Source: URNF01 sp045531495 (GTDB lineage Bacteria > Bacillota > Clostridia > Oscillospirales > Acutalibacteraceae). Taken from it: DNA of 10,645 bases. Location of the stretch: NCBI GenBank assembly GCA_045531495.1, contig JAZSED010000133.1, forward strand, positions 1 to 10,645. The letters are read 5' to 3'. The notes beneath the pieces were generated by a model. It worked only from the letters and a program-made list of their open reading frames with translations. It made no database searches and had not been told where the DNA came from. Positions 1 through 7,300 of the stretch are shown one piece after another. Made by a program: the position numbers and the translations under genes. Every line of letters starts with the position of its first letter. Position 1 is the stretch's first letter.

Positions 1-463
1 GGATCTCGTCGCCACGCCCACGAAATTCGGTAAGAATGTCCGAGGATAACATTTTAGAGTTGCTACCGGTCACGTATACGTCAATGTTTTCGTGTTTCAT
101 CAGTCCGAGCACAACGTCCACAAAGCCGATCTTATCCTCGACACCTTCCACATAGGGGTTTTGTATGGTAACAACCTTTTGAATCTCATCGAGAAACACA
201 TAATACGTTTTGCTTTCATCTACAGTTAAGCTGCGGATATACTTGCCAAGTTCAAGAGGGTTGCGATACTTGATGTTCTCGTCATCATCGAGGGCAAGAC
301 AGATGATACACTCATCTTCTACGCCGATGGACTTAAGATAATCCTTATAAATATTAAACAACAAGTACGATTTTCCACATCTTCTAATACCGGTAATAAC
401 CTTTACCAAGCCGTTTTCTTTCTTAGCGATGAGTCTTTCAAGATACTTTTTTCTTTCAATCAT
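1..463 (-). CDS. ATP-binding protein, AAA_14/DUF4143 family (3' part outside window)
   Basis: The first 154 residues are visible and the gene runs off the left edge, so only the ATPase domain is seen. Starting at the ATG at 463-461, the translation has a Walker A loop GIRRCGKS (residues 25-32), a Walker B strand YVFLDEIQ (88-95), a sensor-1-like segment VTGSNSKML (131-139) and the downstream EFRGRG arginine motif (146-151). This order is characteristic of the AAA_14 ATPase domain that usually precedes a DUF4143 domain in proteins of about 400 residues. The start is supported by AGAGG (plus-strand 471-475) 7 nt upstream and by a good promoter further up. The family is widespread in gut Clostridia and Bacteroidetes; its physiological role is not established and no partner is known. 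It is predicted cytoplasmic, with no signal peptide or membrane segment in the visible part. It is divergent from the DUF2726 gene at 737. Confidence 0.9.
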   Translation of the reverse strand, partial: MIERKKYLERLIAKKENGLVKVITGIRRCGKSYLLFNIYKDYLKSIGVEDECIICLALDDDENIKYRNPLELGKYIRSLTVDESKTYYVFLDEIQKVVTIQNPYVEGVEDKIGFVDVVLGLMKHENIDVYVTGSNSKMLSSDILTEFRGRGDEI

Positions 464-473
464 AGCCAAACCT

Positions 474-500
474 CTTTCGGAAATTTTGCGTATTTACACT
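474..500. repeat. Direct repeat copy 1 beside the ATPase promoter
   Basis: This 27-nt copy shares CTTTCGG, then (A/G)AATT(T/C)TGCGTATTT, then ACACT with the copy at 550-578. The two differ by two substitutions and a 2-nt indel. It lies in the predicted 5' leader of the ATPase gene, just upstream of the ribosome site and slightly overlapping it. It could be a regulator site or a leftover of a local duplication. Confidence 0.6.
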
Positions 501-514
501 CTATTTTCGACTCT

Positions 515-543
515 ATTATATCATAGCCAATGCAACAAGTCAA
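515..543 (-). promoter_or_regulatory. Sigma-A promoter of the ATPase gene
   Basis: Read on the minus strand, TTGACT (plus coordinates 538-543) and TATAAT (515-520) are separated by exactly 17 bp. The -10 is preceded by TGA, giving an extended -10 (TG-n). The -10 matches consensus fully and the -35 matches at five of six positions. Transcription would begin near 508, giving a leader of roughly 45 nt before the ATG at 463. Assigned by sequence match only. Confidence 0.75.
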
Positions 544-549
544 TATGCA

Positions 550-578
550 CTTTCGGGAATTCTGCGTATTTCTACACT
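550..578. repeat. Direct repeat copy 2, upstream of the ATPase -35
   Basis: This 29-nt copy of the motif at 474-500 begins CTTTCGGGAATTCTGCG and ends CTACACT. It lies just upstream of the -35 box of the minus-strand promoter, so the two copies bracket that promoter about 77 bp apart centre to centre. It also contains the left arm of the inverted repeat at 552-585. Confidence 0.6.
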
Positions 579-585
579 TCCCGAA
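552..585. repeat. Inverted repeat TTCGGGAA / TTCCCGAA
   Basis: Perfect 8-bp arms lie at 552-559 and 578-585, separated by 18 nt. The left arm belongs to direct repeat copy 2. There is no T-tract, so it does not look like a terminator; a protein-binding dyad or chance are both possible. Confidence 0.4.
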
Positions 586-646
586 GCTCGCTTTATAACT
601 TCTCTTACTGCTTATGAACAACTGCTGTTTCAACAAAAGCTCATTC

Positions 647-677
647 TTTGCCTAGTGCGGGGCAAAATTTGTTTTGC
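647..677. promoter_or_regulatory. Two overlapping small hairpins upstream of the DUF2726 promoter
   Basis: TTTGCC (647-652) pairs with GGCAAA (661-666) across an 8-nt loop. GCAAAA (662-667) pairs with TTTTGC (672-677) across a 4-nt loop. The two use the same central bases and so exclude each other. They end 2 nt before the predicted -35 box, so as DNA they could be an operator. As RNA they would matter only to a transcript entering from further left on the plus strand. Confidence 0.3.
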
Positions 678-679
678 AG

Positions 680-708
680 TTGTAATTGTTAAGATGAAAT
701 GGTATAAT
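680..708 (+). promoter_or_regulatory. Sigma-A promoter of the DUF2726/CFI-box gene
   Basis: TTGTAA (680-685) and a perfect TATAAT (703-708) are separated by 17 bp. The predicted start near 715 gives a leader of about 22 nt, holding the AAGGAG ribosome site at 724-729. The -35 is four of six to consensus. Confidence 0.65.
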
Positions 709-736
709 TCATATATCAAAGTTAAGGAGTTCACTT

Positions 737-1636
737 ATGAAATGTAAGGTTTGCGGTTCGGAAAGCGGTAAATATCCGCTCTGCCGTGTTTGTAATCTCA
801 AAAAAGAGAAAGGCGAAATAATAAAATGTGAAAAGTGTGGTGACTGGCACTACACAAATGCACCGTGCCCGGTACCAGCGCCTACGGCAGATAACGGCAA
901 GTATTTATATGATGTTAGGAAAAAATTAATCAGTAAATCTGAACAAGGATTTTACAATGCCATTAAATCTTGTGTTCCGGAGGGATATTGTGTTTTCCCG
1001 CAAATAAACTTAGCCACTTTTATTGACAGGACTGATAATGCAAGATTTCACAATGAACTATTTAGAAATGTGGACTTTTTAATTACTGATAGCGAGTACA
1101 CTCCAAAGTTCATTATAGAAATAAATGACCAAACACATTTGAATAATGAGCGCCGAGAGCGTGATGAAAAAGTACAGAAAATTTGTGAAGAAGCAGGCAT
1201 TCCGATTCTCAAACTCTGGACTTCTTATGGTATAAATCCTGAATATATAAAGGGTCGTATTGATGAAACATTAAACAAACTTCCTGTTACTCGCATTCAT
1301 CATTTCGGCAAAGCTCCCGTACCAGAACAGCCTACACCCATCACTGTACAACCGCCCACAAAGAAAAAGAATGGTTGTTATGTTGCTACCTGTGTTTACG
1401 GTTCTTATGATTGCCCGCAAGTTTGGGTTCTGAGAAGATATAGAGATAATATTCTTGCTAAAAACTTTTTAGGTAAAACTTTTATAAAAATTTATTATGC
1501 GTTAAGTCCAACACTTGTTAAGTGTTTTGGTAAATATAATTGGTTTGTTAACGCTTGTAAATTGGCACTAAATAAGCTCGTTTCAAAGTTGCAAATTAAT
1601 GGTTTTGAAAATACGCCTTACACCGATAAAGATTAA
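737..1636 (+). CDS. Zinc-ribbon / DUF2726 / CFI-box-CTERM protein
   Basis: This is a complete 299-residue protein. The N-terminus is a Cys-rich zinc-ribbon-like segment: C3, C6, C16, C19, then C31, C34, H38 and C44. Residues about 61-180 match DUF2726. They open with KKLISKSEQGFYNAI, include VFPQINL, and have a VDFLI strand (D113) followed by FIIEIND (E128, N130) and H134. This D...E pattern resembles the PD-(D/E)XK nuclease fold, although the usual lysine is replaced by asparagine, so cleavage activity is uncertain. A proline/threonine-rich linker (about 191-212) leads to a CFI-box C-terminal domain (about 213-284) that opens GCYVATCVYGSYD and continues VLRRYRDNIL and YYALSP. The ATG is supported by AAGGAG at 724-729, 7 nt upstream. 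It is predicted cytoplasmic. It is the only gene between its promoter and a strong terminator, and divergent from the ATPase. Family membership is confident; a role in nucleic-acid binding or processing is inference. Confidence 0.85.
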   Translation: MKCKVCGSESGKYPLCRVCNLKKEKGEIIKCEKCGDWHYTNAPCPVPAPTADNGKYLYDVRKKLISKSEQGFYNAIKSCVPEGYCVFPQINLATFIDRTDNARFHNELFRNVDFLITDSEYTPKFIIEINDQTHLNNERRERDEKVQKICEEAGIPILKLWTSYGINPEYIKGRIDETLNKLPVTRIHHFGKAPVPEQPTPITVQPPTKKKNGCYVATCVYGSYDCPQVWVLRRYRDNILAKNFLGKTFIKIYYALSPTLVKCFGKYNWFVNACKLALNKLVSKLQINGFENTPYTDKD

Positions 1637-1681
1637 TTTGACAAATTACTTCCCCTAAGTTAAAATGCCACAAACAAGACG

Positions 1682-1725
1682 CTCCCCGAAGCGATGCTAA
1701 AGCATCGCTTCGGGGAGGATTTTTT
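1682..1725 (+). terminator. Rho-independent terminator after the DUF2726/CFI-box gene
   Basis: Perfect 16-bp arms (1682-1697 and 1702-1717) flank a TAAA loop, followed by GGA and then six T at 1720-1725. It lies 46 nt after the stop codon. The stem is unusually long and perfect. No A-tract precedes it, so it should work only on the plus strand. Confidence 0.9.
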
Positions 1726-1726
1726 G

Positions 1727-1926
1727 TCCACAGCTATTCCACTTTGCTTTTGAAAACGTATCAATAATTGGCGGTATTAGAATTCCTCTCTTTCTGTTTT
1801 TGTACTGCTCTTTGCAAATGAAACAGGGATTCTCCTTGTCGTCGCAAAAGGAAATCGCGCCATCTCTAAAACAACATTTTAACAAGTTGCTTTTCAAATT
1901 AACAAAGAGAAAACTCTTTTTCTCCC
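1727..1926. other. Intergenic stretch without a convincing gene
   Basis: A minus-strand frame of 66 codons (1697-1897) is open here and encodes several Cys residues, including CFIC. Its only start is TTG, no ribosome site lies at a usable distance, and its 3' end is formed by the terminator hairpin, so it is not called as a gene. A small hairpin, AAAGAG (1904-1909) with CTCTTT (1914-1919), is followed by a few T and could be a weak plus-strand terminator. Nothing else is visible. Confidence 0.4.
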
Positions 1927-1979
1927 TTGCTTTTCCACGCTTTTTTTGATATACTTACTTTAATAATTACAAATATAAT
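1927..1979 (+). promoter_or_regulatory. Promoter region of the alpha-galactosidase gene
   Basis: Two alternatives are visible. TTGCTT (1927-1932) and TATACT (1950-1955) are spaced by 17 bp. A perfect TATAAT at 1974-1979 has no good -35 at 16-18 bp; a TTGATA at 1946-1951 is 22 bp away. The second option would suit an activator-dependent promoter. An 8-nt direct repeat, ATAATTAC (1963-1970 and 1975-1982), overlaps the second -10. No clear catabolite-responsive element was found. Confidence 0.5.
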
Positions 1980-2007
1980 TACTACATTTTGTTCAGCGAG
2001 GTAGCAT

Positions 2008-4200
2008 ATGATTTTCTTTGACGAACAACAAAAAATCTTTCATTTAAAATCCAAAAATACAAGTTACGTTTTTGCCGTTGTAAACGATGCGTTTTTCTTG
2101 CATTTATATTGGGGCAAGCGTCTTGATACGCCGATTACAAGTGCAGAAGATCTCGTTCTTTTGAGTGCGCGCACCTGCCGCGCTATGTCGGCAAAGGATA
2201 TCAAGGGTCTCAATTTTTCCAGCGATACTTTACCGCAGGAATTCCCCACGTTCGGCAATCCCGATATGCGCAACCCCGCTTTACACGCCGTATATCCCAA
2301 CGGCTCGAGAGTAACCGAGTTACGTTACGTGTCTCACGAAATATTCAAGGGCAAAAAGCCAATCCCCGGCATGCCGGCTACCTACGTTGAAAATGACGAT
2401 GAAGCGCAAACCGTAGAGGTTACCTTAAAAGACGCCTTGACCGGTATGGAGGTTGTCTTATCTTACAGTGTTTTCGAAGAATTGGACGTTATCACCCGCT
2501 CGGCGCGCGTTATTAACGGCGGCAGCGATAAAATCCGTTTGCGCCGTTTGCTGTCTGCGTCCGTCGACTTCCGTGGCAAGGATTTTGATTTTATTCACCT
2601 GCCCGGTGCCTGGGCGAGAGAGCGCCATCCGCAGAGAAATCCGATTTTCTGCGGCACACAGCTCGTAGACAGCGCAAAAGGTGCCAGCTCCTGCCAGCAC
2701 AACCCGTTCTTCGCGCTGGCAAAGCACGGTGCCACCGAAACACACGGTGACGTATACGGTTTTAATCTCGTATACAGCGGCAATTTTACGGCGGGTGTCG
2801 AATTAGACCCCTATGACACCGCGCGTGCGTTTATCGGTATCAATCCTTTTGATTTTGAATATATTTTAGAAGCCGGCGACACGTTCTACTCCCCCGAAGC
2901 GGTACTTGTTTATTCAGACAAGGGATTGGGCGGTATGTCCCGCATTTATCACAAGTTATACCGCACCCGTTTGTGCCGCGGTAAATTCCGCGACATTGAA
3001 CGGTATGTATTAATAAACAACTGGGAAGCCACATATATGAACTTCAATGCCGACAAAATCGTGGCGATAGCTGAAAAAGCGGCATCGGTCGGCGTAGAGT
3101 TGATGGTACTCGACGACGGTTGGTTCGGCAACCGCTATGACGACCACCGCGCACTCGGTGATTGGGTTGTGAACACCGAAAAATTGCAAGGTACGCTCGC
3201 TTCTCTTGCCGACCGCATCAATGCGCTCGGTATGAAATTCGGCTTGTGGTTTGAACCCGAGATGGTATCGGTGGACAGCGACTGCTACCGCGCACATCCC
3301 GATTGGTGTATCCACGTGCCCGGCAGAGAACGTACTGAGACGCGCCAGCAGTTGATGCTCGACCTTTCCCGTGACGATGTTTGCGATTTCATTATTGACA
3401 GTGTCAGCAGTGTTCTCGAATCTGCTAATATTGAATATGTTAAATGGGACTACAACCGCAATATGACCAACATCGGTTCTGCCCTCTTGGATGCTGAGCA
3501 CCAAGGGGAACTGTATCACAGATATGTGCTGGGTCTCTATCGCGTATTGGAAACTTTGACTTCCCGTTTCCCCGACGTGTTGTTTGAAAGCTGCAGTTCG
3601 GGCGGTGCCCGTTTTGACCCCGGTATGCATTATTATATGCCGCAGGCGTGGTGCAGTGATGATACGGATGCCGCAGAGCGTGCTGTTATTCAATACGGTA
3701 CCAGTCTTTGCTATCCGTACAGCACTATGGGCGCGCACGTTTCCGCTTGTCCCAACCACCAGGTCGCCCGTACCACCCCCATTTCCGCACGTGGTTTAGT
3801 CGCAATGCCCGGTCAGTTCGGGTATGAGCTTGACCTTAACAAACTGACCGACAAAGAGATTGAACAGGTCAAAGAGCAAATTAAAACCTACAAAACATAC
3901 GGCGAGGTGTTCCATAAAGGTGACCTTTACCGTTTGTTGACACCCGATATGAGTCCACTCGTTTCCAACGAGTTTGTCTCTGAAGACGGCAACACTGTGC
4001 TGGTCAGCAATTTCCTGCTGAAAGCGACACCTAACGCCGCTGTATATTACATCAAATTGCAAGGCTTGGACCGTACCGCTACCTATCGGTTAACCAACAC
4101 CGATAAAGTGTACGGCGGTGACCTGCTGATGCAAAACGGCGTTCCTTACACACCTGTAGGCGACTATGCAAACGCGCTTTGGGTGTTTGAAAAAGAATAA
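2008..4200 (+). CDS. Alpha-galactosidase, glycoside hydrolase family 36
   Basis: This hydrolyses terminal alpha-1,6-galactosyl residues from raffinose-, stachyose- or melibiose-type sugars with retention of configuration. The 730-residue length matches bacterial GH36 enzymes such as AgaB/RafA types (about 710-745). An N-terminal beta-supersandwich domain (about 1-325) is followed by the catalytic barrel. The barrel carries NNWEATY (337-343), VLDDGWFGNRYDD (367-379), GLWFEPEMV (412-420) and KWDYNR (479-484) with nucleophile D481. SCSSGGARFDPGM (528-540) and the SDDTDAAER loop (550-558) follow. The acid/base is D551 by spacing from the nucleophile in characterised GH36 enzymes. A C-terminal beta domain ends the protein. 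SCSSGGARFD has S where many relatives have G. There is no signal peptide, so it is cytoplasmic and needs an importer not seen here. GAGGT at 1998-2002 supports the ATG. It is probably monocistronic, with terminators directly downstream. All key residues are intact. Confidence 0.96.
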   Translation: MIFFDEQQKIFHLKSKNTSYVFAVVNDAFFLHLYWGKRLDTPITSAEDLVLLSARTCRAMSAKDIKGLNFSSDTLPQEFPTFGNPDMRNPALHAVYPNGSRVTELRYVSHEIFKGKKPIPGMPATYVENDDEAQTVEVTLKDALTGMEVVLSYSVFEELDVITRSARVINGGSDKIRLRRLLSASVDFRGKDFDFIHLPGAWARERHPQRNPIFCGTQLVDSAKGASSCQHNPFFALAKHGATETHGDVYGFNLVYSGNFTAGVELDPYDTARAFIGINPFDFEYILEAGDTFYSPEAVLVYSDKGLGGMSRIYHKLYRTRLCRGKFRDIERYVLINNWEATYMNFNADKIVAIAEKAASVGVELMVLDDGWFGNRYDDHRALGDWVVNTEKLQGTLASLADRINALGMKFGLWFEPEMVSVDSDCYRAHPDWCIHVPGRERTETRQQLMLDLSRDDVCDFIIDSVSSVLESANIEYVKWDYNRNMTNIGSALLDAEHQGELYHRYVLGLYRVLETLTSRFPDVLFESCSSGGARFDPGMHYYMPQAWCSDDTDAAERAVIQYGTSLCYPYSTMGAHVSACPNHQVARTTPISARGLVAMPGQFGYELDLNKLTDKEIEQVKEQIKTYKTYGEVFHKGDLYRLLTPDMSPLVSNEFVSEDGNTVLVSNFLLKATPNAAVYYIKLQGLDRTATYRLTNTDKVYGGDLLMQNGVPYTPVGDYANALWVFEKE

Positions 4201-4221
4201 TCATACATAAATGTCAAAAAA

Positions 4222-4260
4222 AGACAGACGGTAGGCGCTTTGCCTATCGTCTGTCTCTTT
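4222..4260 (+). terminator. Terminator of the alpha-galactosidase gene
   Basis: 15-nt arms (4222-4236 and 4242-4256), with one G-T wobble, enclose the loop GCTTT and are followed by CTTTATAT. It lies 22 nt after the stop. An A-run at 4216-4222 precedes it, so it may also work on the minus strand. Confidence 0.8.
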
Positions 4261-4269
4261 ATATGCGAT

Positions 4270-4303
4270 AAAAAACGCCCCTGCTTTCGCAGAGGCGTTT
4301 TTT
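4270..4303. terminator. Bidirectional terminator between convergent genes
   Basis: Six A and CGCC (4270-4279) pair with GGCG and six T (4294-4303). Inner CTGC/GCAG arms (4281-4284 and 4289-4292), a single C-A mismatch and a TTTC loop complete the stem. The T-tract on both strands makes it suited to stop the galactosidase transcript from the left and the giant minus-strand gene, whose stop codon is at 4364-4366, from the right. Confidence 0.85.
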
Positions 4304-4363
4304 CAAGTCAATCTACCCCGGAGAGAGAGAGTAACAGCAGAGTAGATGAAGGAATAATTGTTG

Positions 4364-7300
4364 TTACGGGGTTACCGTATCGGTCGTGTTGGCAACAGAC
4401 GAAGAGAAGGTGCCCACTTGACCGTATTTGCCGGAGAATTTACTCTTAACGGTTTCATTTTCGAACACCAAAGCAGCATTTTCGGTATCCGAATTCGCCT
4501 TAGAACGGCTACCTGCGCGAATACCTTCCCACCAGCTGCCTTGACTAAACACAAAGCCGTCGTTAATGGTCAGTGTCACATCACCAACAACTGCACGGTT
4601 ATCCGATACGTTGTCATTATAGCAACCGCCGTACACGCGACGGGTTACCGTGCCGCCGTTCATGGTGACAGTCACGGTTGTTCCTGCCAATGTTTCATCA
4701 TACGGCTTTACTTCGTTCACTTCACTGCCGCCGAATACGCTCTCAATGGTACCGCCATTGATGGTCACATTCACCGCATTCACTTTAGCACTGTACTGGC
4801 TGGCGCCGAATACACCTTCCCAGTTACCGCCGTTGACCACAACATTAGTAGTGCCGTTAATGCCACCTACACCTGCGCCGTTAGCATTAAAGTCCGCAGA
4901 GCCGGCGTCACCGCTACCGCCATAGATATGGCCGCCAGCACCAACATTATGACCGGCATTACCGCCGACCTCAACATAGGTGTCACCGTGCAACAAACCG
5001 ATACGGTTGCCGCCTGCGATGGTGTTGTAAGTACCTGCGTACAGTTTCAAAGACGTGTTGTATCTGTTAGAATATGTCGAACCGGCAAGTTTATCGCCAC
5101 CGTATACGTTGATAATGTTATCCACCGTACAGGTTTCGGTGATATACAGTGCGTTACCTCTTGCCAAAATGCTGGCGCCACTCTTGAATTTCAAATCAAT
5201 GGCATCAAAGGTAACAGGAGCTTCTAACTGCACCCAATCACCTTGACCGGTCAAATCCAGCGTGTCACCTGTAATGGTAACCGCTTTAGCGCTGTCTACA
5301 AACGCATCCGGTGCATAAGCGCCAACCACGTTTACGGTACCGTTATTTTTGACCAGCTTCATGGCTGTTGCCAAGGTGGCAACAGCAGTTTCTGCTGTAT
5401 CACCTGCATTCGCATCATCGCCTGTTGCGGAGAGATATACGGTATCATAATCCGCAGGGATAACCACGTCGGTGGTATCAATGTAGGTAGCGTTTTGGGT
5501 AATGTAATCCGCATACTTGAGTTTTGTAGCAATATCGCCAAAGTCAAGCGTTGCAGTTTCATCGGTGGAGTTTGCCGTCGCACGGCTACCCGCGCTCATG
5601 CCTTCCCAAGCGTTGCCGCCCAAGGTAACACCGTCGTTTACAGTTACTGTAGTAGTACCGTATACGTGATAATTGTTGGCACCGCTGTTATAACAGCCGC
5701 CATACACGCTCTTCGTTACGGTACCGCCGTTGAGCACGATTGCAATTTCTGCAAGCTTGCCGTTAGTAGAATACTCCGTATGTTTTATGTTGGTTTCAAG
5801 CAGACCACCGGCACCGCCATAGATACTTGCGACAGTACCACCATTCATTTCAATATATACGCTGTTTACAAAAGTTTGGTGCGAGTTGCCGCCAAATACA
5901 TTCGTGATGTTGCCGCCTTCGATATAGATCTTGACGTCACCTTTCATTTGACCGTAGTCAGCACCAATACCGCCAAGCAATTTTGTGATTTGGGCTGTAC
6001 CCCCGACTTTGACATACGACTCGCCGGCCAAGGCGCCTTTACGATTGGCGCCGCCAACGACATTATACGTACCTGCATACAATTCAACGTGCGTATCACC
6101 GGTATGCGTATCGGTATGGTTGGTAAGTTGATAACCGCCGAATACATTAGGAGTACCCTGTACGGTGGTATTTTCGGCGATGACCAGCTTGTTACACTGT
6201 GCAAGCAGGTTGGCCCCCGAGGCAAACTTCAAATTAACATCAGCGAAGGTGACCGGTGCATACAAATGTACCCAACCGGACGTACCTGTCGCATTTGTCT
6301 GCGAGGTGAGATCCAGCGTATCACCCGTAAAGGTAACTGCTTTATCAGTATCCACGAAGGATGCCAAAGGATATTCACCAACCACGTGAATGGTGCCGCC
6401 GTCTTTGACGATTTCGTAAGCACGTTCCAGAGTCAATACCGCGGTTTGAGCGGTATCGCCCATATTGGCATCGTGACCTCTTTTAGACAGGTACACAACA
6501 TCTAAAGAGTCGTTGTAATAATCATAGACATCCTTAAACGAAGATATTTGTGTGTCAGCATACAGGACAAGACCTTCTGCCGAGCCGTCATCAACCACCA
6601 TATACGCACGGGTAACCACCTTGTAGTTTTCGCCACCCGCAACATTTGCGATGCCGATGATGGCAACACTCATATCTATGTAACCGTTGCAGCGGTCATA
6701 ATACACACCGGCATCTTTTATGCTGCGACGCAACACAGCGTCGTTGGTCTCGGTCAAGGAAAGATCTAACGTACTGTCGCCGATAACCTGCTCCAGACCG
6801 CACAGCATACCGTAATCGATAAGCTTCAGCTGCTGTCCGTCAATAGTAACGGTGCTGCCGTCCGCATTGATAGTATGCGCCAAACGGGAGATAAAGCGAA
6901 TACCGCCCTGCTGGAGATTGATGGAAACGCCGATATTGCCGATGTTGGGCGTTGCCGCCGTAGGCGCTACAAACGCCGCGTTCAAAACAACATAGGAAGA
7001 TGCCGTTACCGTATACTTGGTGTCATCCATATCCGTACGGAAACCGACACGTTGGGGTACATACAAACCGCCGTTCGCATCTTTTGCAAGCAAGGAGCCC
7101 GCCTGCACTTCGTAACCGTCAGCCGCCTCTACCACAAACGTAAAGGTTTTGGTGCCGTTACCGTTATCCACAACAGTGGAAGTTACCGCACCCGTTTCTT
7201 CGGTGGTATCACCGGCAATTACCTTGTCGGTAGTGTCGGTGCCAACTAAACGCGCGCTGTGCGCAAGCTGGGTTTCTACGCTGTCAAAATACAACGTTGC

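Noticed and set aside
429..617. Plus-strand 62-codon ORF in the divergent intergenic region
   Set aside because: It overlaps the ATPase start and its promoter on the opposite strand and has no ribosome site or recognisable product.
1697..1897. Small minus-strand Cys-containing ORF (66 codons)
   Set aside because: It has only a TTG start, no ribosome site at a usable distance, and its last codons are made by the terminator hairpin. It may be a decayed gene fragment, but this cannot be shown.
3010..3759. Minus-strand open frame of 249 codons inside the alpha-galactosidase gene
   Set aside because: It lies opposite the GH36 catalytic core, whose motifs are intact; the antisense translation shows no family signature.
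4358..6505. Long plus-strand open frames (289 and 420 codons) opposite the giant gene
   Set aside because: They are antisense to a clearly conserved modular protein, lack ribosome sites and family motifs, and arise from the repetitive, stop-poor codon pattern of the repeats.
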